NCBI RefSeq assembly: GCF_000471905.2
Contig: NW_006494789.1
Location: 3,276,294-3,340,293 of the forward strand
Reading direction: 5' to 3'
Source of the DNA: Amborella trichopoda
Lineage: Eukaryota > Streptophyta > Magnoliopsida > Amborellales > Amborellaceae
DNA: 64,000 bases
A program made the position numbers and the translations under genes. Below the pieces are notes generated by a model. It was not told where the DNA came from and searched no databases. It saw nothing but the letters and a program-made list of their open reading frames with translations. Positions 59,057-64,000 of the stretch are shown one piece after another. Numbering within the stretch: the stretch's first letter is position 1; the number at the start of each line of letters is the position of its first letter.

Positions 59057-59074
59057 TCCCAGTGGAGCCGTCGA
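59057..59074 (-). other. primer-binding site of element C (degenerate)
   Basis: Plus-strand TCCCAGTGGAGCCGTCGA, differing by a few bases from the perfect site in B (43383-43400), two bases from the L5 end. Confidence 0.75.
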
Positions 59075-59076
59075 GC

Positions 59077-62000
59077 TGGTTAGGTGCCTCGATCTTGCCC
59101 TCCGGATCCTTTGGGGATCAGGTGGCGCACGTCTCAAGTTTCGAGGGAAGACCCGGAATATTTTTGAGATCGCTCTCTCGAGAACCTCATTCAAGAACGG
59201 GGACAGGTATTACCAACCGGTGAGAGATGAATTAAAGGTGCATTCAGGACTTACTCGGGCTGGCTCGCATGGGCGCCCTCTTAGATCACAAAGAAAGCCC
59301 CCCAATAATAAAACTGGTTCAAAATCGCCTCCCTTGGCTTATATTCTTCTTATTTTCTGCAATCAAACACATATATGGCAAAGGTTATAAGATAGGTGGG
59401 TCAAACCTCACCCTTTTCCTCTTTGATGAACGTACACAAGCATGTGCATTCAAAATGAAGAAGAGAAGAAAGACGGGGGAGAGAAGAATTCAACTCAACG
59501 AGATGATGGAGCGGTGACTAAAGCTGGTGAGTAATTGGCCTGACGTGGTAGCAAAACGGGTTCAGTAACTAAGACTGGCGCACAAGATTACTACTAGACG
59601 TCATTACCAATACCGATTAGCTAGGCACGATGGTCAGTCTGTTGTGGCAATAAATAGGGCCAAGTAATTTTGGCACAACAACATTACGGCTAGACGACAT
59701 GACTACCACGAGAGGCTAACCTCAATCTATCTTAGTCGAACAATGGAGTGGTAGAATTAAGGCTACGAGGAAAGAATAAGAAGAGATGAAGGGAAAGAAA
59801 GGAGGGAGAAGAAAAGAAGATAAGAGTATGAAAGATGAGAGGACAAAGGAGAGAGAGAAGGAAGGTGCAGTTGAGGCTAATCATTGTCGATTGTGTTAGA
59901 AGGAAGAGAAAGAAAACGCAGTCGGCACTAGGCTTCGTCGACTGTGTTGTACAGAGGAGACACAGTCAGCGCTAAGCTTCACCACCTGTGTGATAGAAGA
60001 GGAGAGAGAAAACCAATTGACATTAAGCTTCATCGACTGATAAAAGAGGAGAGAGAAAACTAATCAGTGCTAGGCTTCATCGATTGACAGAAGAGGAGAG
60101 AGAAAACTAGTCGGTGCTAAGATTCATCGACTGACAGAATAGGAGAGAGAAAACTAGTCGACATTAGGCTTCGTTGACTAACAGAAGAGGAGAGAGTGAA
60201 ATTCAACTGGTGCTAGGCTTCACCGACTGACAAAAGAGAAGAGAGAGAAATCCAACCAAAGTTAGGCTTCACCGACTGACAAAAGAGAAGAGAGAGAAAT
60301 CCAACCGGTGCTAAGCTTCACCGACTGATAGAAGAAAAGAGAGAGAAATCCAAATGTGGTTAGGCTTCACCGATTGACAGAAGAGAAGAGAGAGAAATCC
60401 TACCGACGCTAGGCTTTATCGATTGACATAAAAGAAGAGAGATAACAAAAGAGAAGAGAGATAAATATAACCAGTTCGAGGCTTCACCGACTGACAGAAG
60501 AGAAGAGAGAGAAATCCAATCAGCATTAGGCTTCACCGACTGACAGAAGAGAGGAGACTGGATGGATATAGAGATGAGAGAGGGCAGAGGGGAGAGAGAT
60601 AGAGATGAGAAGAAGAGAGAGAGATAGAGATAAAGATAAGAAAAAGAGAGAGAGATAGAGATAGAGAAGAAAATAAAGGGAGGAGAGAGAAAGAGATACA
60701 GACCAGAGAGTAGGGGGCGAGAAAGAGGGGAGGAGAGAGAAAGAGGAGGAGAGGTAAAGATGAGAAAGAAGGGAGGAGAGAAATAAAGTCGAGAAAGAAA
60801 GGAGTAGAGAGAGATAAAGATGAGAAAGAAAGGAGGAGAGAGAAAGTTACCTACCTAAAGGACACTGGCCCTTTTCTTCTCTCTCCTCTCTCTCTCTCTC
60901 CAAGACTTACCTACAAGCTCAAGCAACAATCAAAATTTTTATTGATTGATCCAAAAAGAATGAATCTATCTTTTGTATAATGAGGCAGTGCCTGTTTATA
61001 TAGAATTGGGCTAAAACTTGGGCGTACGCCCGAAAATTACCTAGAATTGAAGATAATTACAATTTAATTGAATTTAAAGGAATTCTAAAAAATGGGTACA
61101 AAAAGACTGTTTTGCCCCTACCTAACAATGTGTGGAATTCTAAAAAAGTCCCTGCTGCTGCCCGAGAACTTGCTTGATCTTCTATGGCTGACCTGAGGTC
61201 GTTTTGATGCCCATTTGATTGAAGGATTATTTTTTTCTTGTAGAGCTCGGTATGGTGATCGTTTTGATACCAACTTCAAGCCATGAATCATGTTTTTGAA
61301 CTATGATCATCAGACTTGAATCTTGGATGAATCTTAAAAACCTTGGATCGATTGTGTTCTCGTTCCTTGATGTTTCTTCACGATTTCTTCATTGAATCAC
61401 ACTGAACATGCCGTCACGATCATGTTGTGACGAACGTAGCTTGATTTTGTGTCCGAGTGAAGATTTTGTCGTCTTGAGTTTTTGGCCGAAATCTTGAAAT
61501 CCGAGGACCAGAATTTACAGTAGATTTGATTCCTTCATGTGTGAAATCCAACCGTTCATCTTACGCGAAGTTCGAACCAGAGATATCCTCAAACCTCATG
61601 CACCTAATGCAATTGGTTTCGTGTTGATCGAGTATACGAGCGTCGTGATCTGGCTGCTTGAAAGAGGCATGCTGCTGCTAAATTTTCTACAACTTCCTTC
61701 ATGGATTAGCGACTTTGATTTAGTTTCTCTCTCTGCTCGGGCATCGTCACGTGTTTGTCTTGATGAGACGAACACGCTCACCAAATTTGGGAGCACTCCG
61801 ACTTGGAACGTGTGAGATATAGGCCCCAAAAGTGACTGCCCGTGACTATGAAAATAGCCACCTTTAATGGTGTTTTAGTGCGGGGTGGCCACATGGGAAT
61901 AGTGTGTGGCCTACCCCTTTTTGGTATTTTACCCATAACTTTATCTTAAAGTTCCCGATTAATCCGAAACTTGACCCATATGGGTTTATGATCATACTGG

Positions 62001-62277
62001 ATCTAATGGCGGTGGTCCTACAGCTATTTGACACACCAAAAGTATGGCTCTAGTTACAGGGACCATTTTAGGGTGTTAAAGACCGATTTTGCTGAAATTG
62101 TTTCTTAGTGTTTACTGCCTTACACATGTCTGATCGTGATGAAACTCGCAAAGTGGTCTTTTGAGGTGATGATGACAATCCTGACCAATTTTGACTGTTG
62201 GGAATTTCCACTGTTTTGTAGACTTTATTGACCTGCTTCCTATCAGGGACCAAGGTGCTGAAAAATAAGTTCAAACA
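59077..62277 (-). repeat. 5' LTR of element C (L5)
   Basis: TGGTTAGGTGCC to TTCAAACA, 3201 bp. TATA box on the minus strand (plus-strand TTTATATA at 60995-61002). Satellite 59870-60550 of the AGGCTTCACCGACTG variant; GA tract 60550-60845. Pairs with L2 by satellite variant and shared changes such as GATGAACGTACACAAGCATG. Confidence 0.9.
59870..60845 (-). repeat. LTR satellite and GA tract in L5
   Basis: About thirteen copies of the L2-type unit (CCAACCGGTGCTAAGCTTCA and CGACTGACAGAAGAG), then GA runs with GAGAGAAAGAGATA-like units. Confidence 0.85.
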
Positions 62278-62282
62278 CTAAC
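62278..62282. repeat. target-site duplication, right copy (CTAAC)
   Basis: Follows TTCAAACA of L5 and pairs with 26198-26202. Confidence 0.9.
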
Positions 62283-63888
62283 GTCATGGCCTTGTATCTG
62301 GTGATATGTGCACCAGAGGTTCTTGGTCCCTGAAGGCAGGAACTTAGGCTACCTTGTCGGCTTTGGGGTGGCAATTCCTTCTTCGAGCATTATGGAGAAG
62401 AATGCACAAAGGGTAGCAGGTGCCCCGTCATCTTCTTGGATTGTGACTATGTGTGATGCCTCAGCTGTCCCAAACACCTTTTTCAATTCTTCAAGCTTTA
62501 TTTGACCCTTGTTGATAAGGGCTTTGATAAGGGCTTCGGTGAGCTTATAGTAGTCGTGAGTAGGGTGGCAGACCCTCGTGATAAGCGCAGTACTTCTCGT
62601 TTCCGTCCTGCTCAACCAACTCCGCAGTATTGACCTCTGGCAATTATATAATGTTCTGTTTTAGCAGCAACCGAAGTAATGCAGGTGTCCACTCCATGTC
62701 GAAAGGGTAAACCTTATTCTGGTGCTAGGCCAAGTAGTCACTTTGCCTAGAGTTTTTAGGAGGCAGGACGCTGTTATAGGACTGATGCTTGCCCCTGACT
62801 GGAGATGCATGTGCCATGGAGAGGTCCAAGGTTTGAGAAACTGAGCCTTTGGTGTCAGCCAAGGTGACGGACGCATTGATTATTGCCTTTTGATCGCCCC
62901 AACTGTTGGGGTATGAGTTTGAGACAACAAGTTGCTGACAGGTGTTGTCGTGCTTGAACAGTCCCTCAATACAGACTGCCTTAAAGAAGAGCTCTGACAT
63001 GGAGGGTGGATTGGATGCCTGAACATATAGGGCAATCTCAATAAGCATGTTCTGTACACAAGTCTGGACTACTTCCTTCTCGCTCATGAGAGTGGGTGAA
63101 AGGTCGCCAACTCTCTCCATCGGGTGATGAATTTATCAACCGACTCACCAGGGTCTTGAATCAAGGTGAGGAGCTCAATGGTTTCCACGTTCCTTTGGAC
63201 TTCGTAGACGCGTTGGTAGAACAACTGCTCCATTTCTTGCCAAGTGTTCATCGAGTTCGGTGGCAACCGAGCATACCTCTTGAAGGCTGGTCCTTTGAGA
63301 GTTTTGACGAACTAGAGGAGAAGGAGACGTCCGTCAATTGCCATCTCCCGGCAAGCCGGTTAGAAGTGGGCCGTATGCTAGTGAGGAGATGTGGTACCAT
63401 TGAATAGGGGGATTTTCCCTTTTTGGTAGTTCGGGGGAAACGACACCTGGTAAATGTACGAAGGACACGCCTTTGGTAGAGTGGTGTCTCCTACATTCCC
63501 GGGACCTTATTCTTGAGGCTATGGACAACCATAGCATTTATGTCAGTTTAGGAGACCCCGCGAGAAGAGGAGCTATCTTGAGAGACCGGTGGGGTAGCCT
63601 GCCTAGGAGCTGTGTCCTCAGCAGTCGGGGAGTAAGGCTTAGAAGGGGCCCTAGAGGCCTCTTGGCACTCCATCTTTCCGAGGATGGCTTACATCATTTC
63701 CTCGAACTTGTTCATCCTCTCCTCTTGAGCGTCATTCGGGTCATTGATCACCATGACACTGATCATTTCTTCTGGGAGGTCAAAGTCAGGTGATGCAGCG
63801 GACTGCCGAGGCTGGCGAGTTACGCGTGGTGAGTCAGTATGGAGGGGCTCAACTTGCCCTGACTGGACTCGGGCTTTGTATGCCGATA
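62278..63888 (-). pseudogene. gag: gag N-terminal part of element E, right piece
   Basis: Reads from the right: ALYAKARVQS-like (63870), a DINAMVVHSLKNKVPGM-like block (63500), FYQRVYEVQRNVETIELLTL and IQDPGESVDKFITRWRELAT (63084-63266), MLIEIALYVQASNPPSMSEL (62725-63120), a decayed knuckle with LTEALIKALINKGQIKL (62450-62530), VTIQEDDGAPATLCAFF, KFLPSGTKNLWCTYHQIQGH (62290-62340), with the last knuckle cysteine lost at the insertion. CTAAC at 62278-62282 is the target duplication. Frame resumes at 26202. Confidence 0.8.
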
Positions 63889-64000
63889 ACTATAAAACAG
63901 TTGTTAGTCCCAAAAAATTTTTAATAAATAAATAAAATTGATAAACAACTTTCTCAGATCTGTCCTTAAAGCACAAGAGGGACTTAAAGTTCCACACAAA
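63889..64000. other. unrelated AT-rich DNA at the right edge
   Basis: Homology with the gag leader of B, C and D stops near 63888 (after TTTGTATGC). The next bases include TGTTAGTCCCAAAAAATTTT at 63902, which could be the start of another LTR. Too short to classify. Confidence 0.4.

Larger units (their letters stand above)
26203..62277 (-). mobile_element. element C, inserted in the gag of E (carries element B inside)
   Basis: 36,075 bp bounded by L2 (3' LTR) and L5 (5' LTR), flanked by CTAAC. Without B it is about 20 kb: L2, 29758-30604, then 46407-59076, then L5. Sense order from the right: L5, primer site (59057-59074), ORF1, gag, protease, polyprotein tail, antisense PMD gene, repeats, L2. 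L2 and L5 share the satellite variant AATCCAACCGGTGCTAGGCT, unlike L3 and L4. Confidence 0.85.
11772..63888 (-). mobile_element. element E: host element, interrupted by the 36-kb insertion
   Basis: Minus-strand element in two pieces, 11772-26202 and 62278-about 63888. From its 3' end: LTR L1, a repeat-rich internal region, the antisense PMD gene (plus strand), polyprotein tail, protease, gag. Gag reads across the insertion: the frame at 62278 ending GHDVS resumes at 26202 with SFHTLLAEK, matching element D GHDLSKCIGFHGLLAKK. The 5' part (ORF1, primer site, 5' LTR) is absent because homology ends near 63888. Confidence 0.8.

Noticed and set aside
26203-62277. Tandem duplication by LTR recombination as the origin of the four-LTR block
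   Set aside because: Possible in general, but satellite variants pair L2 with L5 and L3 with L4, which fits nesting better.
1-64000. tRNA, rRNA, reverse transcriptase or integrase genes
   Set aside because: I saw no cloverleaf, no rRNA text, no YxDD-type motif and no integrase zinc-finger or D-D-E spacing on either strand. This reading was by eye and could miss very decayed copies.

Overview
The window looks like repeat-dense nuclear DNA from a seed plant. It has no bacterial operons, nothing I recognise as a host housekeeping gene, and no tRNA or rRNA. Nearly all of it is nested, decayed LTR retrotransposons of one Ty3/gypsy family. Long LTRs (about 2.9-3.6 kb), the primer site TGGCGACTCCACTGGGGA, a reading frame between that site and gag, and the gag and retropepsin style all resemble the Tat/Ogre lineage as I know it. 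I cannot name the species.

The family layout in element-sense order is: 5' LTR with an internal satellite, primer-binding site, ORF1, gag with CX2HX4HX4C zinc knuckles, retropepsin, a short conserved polyprotein tail, then a convergent antisense gene with its own TATA box, then the 3' LTR. The antisense gene encodes a Plant Mobile Domain (PMD) protein with Lys-rich, acidic and coiled-coil tails. I found no reverse transcriptase, RNase H or integrase frame. About 250 bp separate the polyprotein tail from the PMD stop in all three copies, so the copies look non-autonomous, with the PMD gene where pol is expected.

Layout. 1-1241: 3' part of a plus-strand LTR (L7). 1258-2818: a possible unrelated solo LTR. 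2819-4401: unassigned AT-rich DNA with an inverted LTR scrap. 4402-11771: element D (plus strand), with LTR L6, primer site, ORF1, gag and protease, cut off inside the protease. 11772-26202 plus 62278-about 63888: element E (minus strand), with 3' LTR L1, tandem repeats, PMD gene, protease and gag. 26203-62277: a 36,075-bp insertion that splits the E gag and is flanked by the 5-bp duplication CTAAC. This is element C (LTRs L2 and L5), and inside it lies element B (LTRs L3 and L4). The satellite variant in each LTR shows that L2 pairs with L5 and L3 pairs with L4, so the nesting is E contains C contains B. 63889-64000: unrelated AT-rich DNA, perhaps another insertion.

All coding frames carry stops or frameshifts. 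Many stops are CAG, CAA or CGA changed to TAG, TAA or TGA, the expected scar of cytosine methylation in silenced plant elements. The three parallel PMD copies, and the gag copies, still align well enough to infer what the family encoded.
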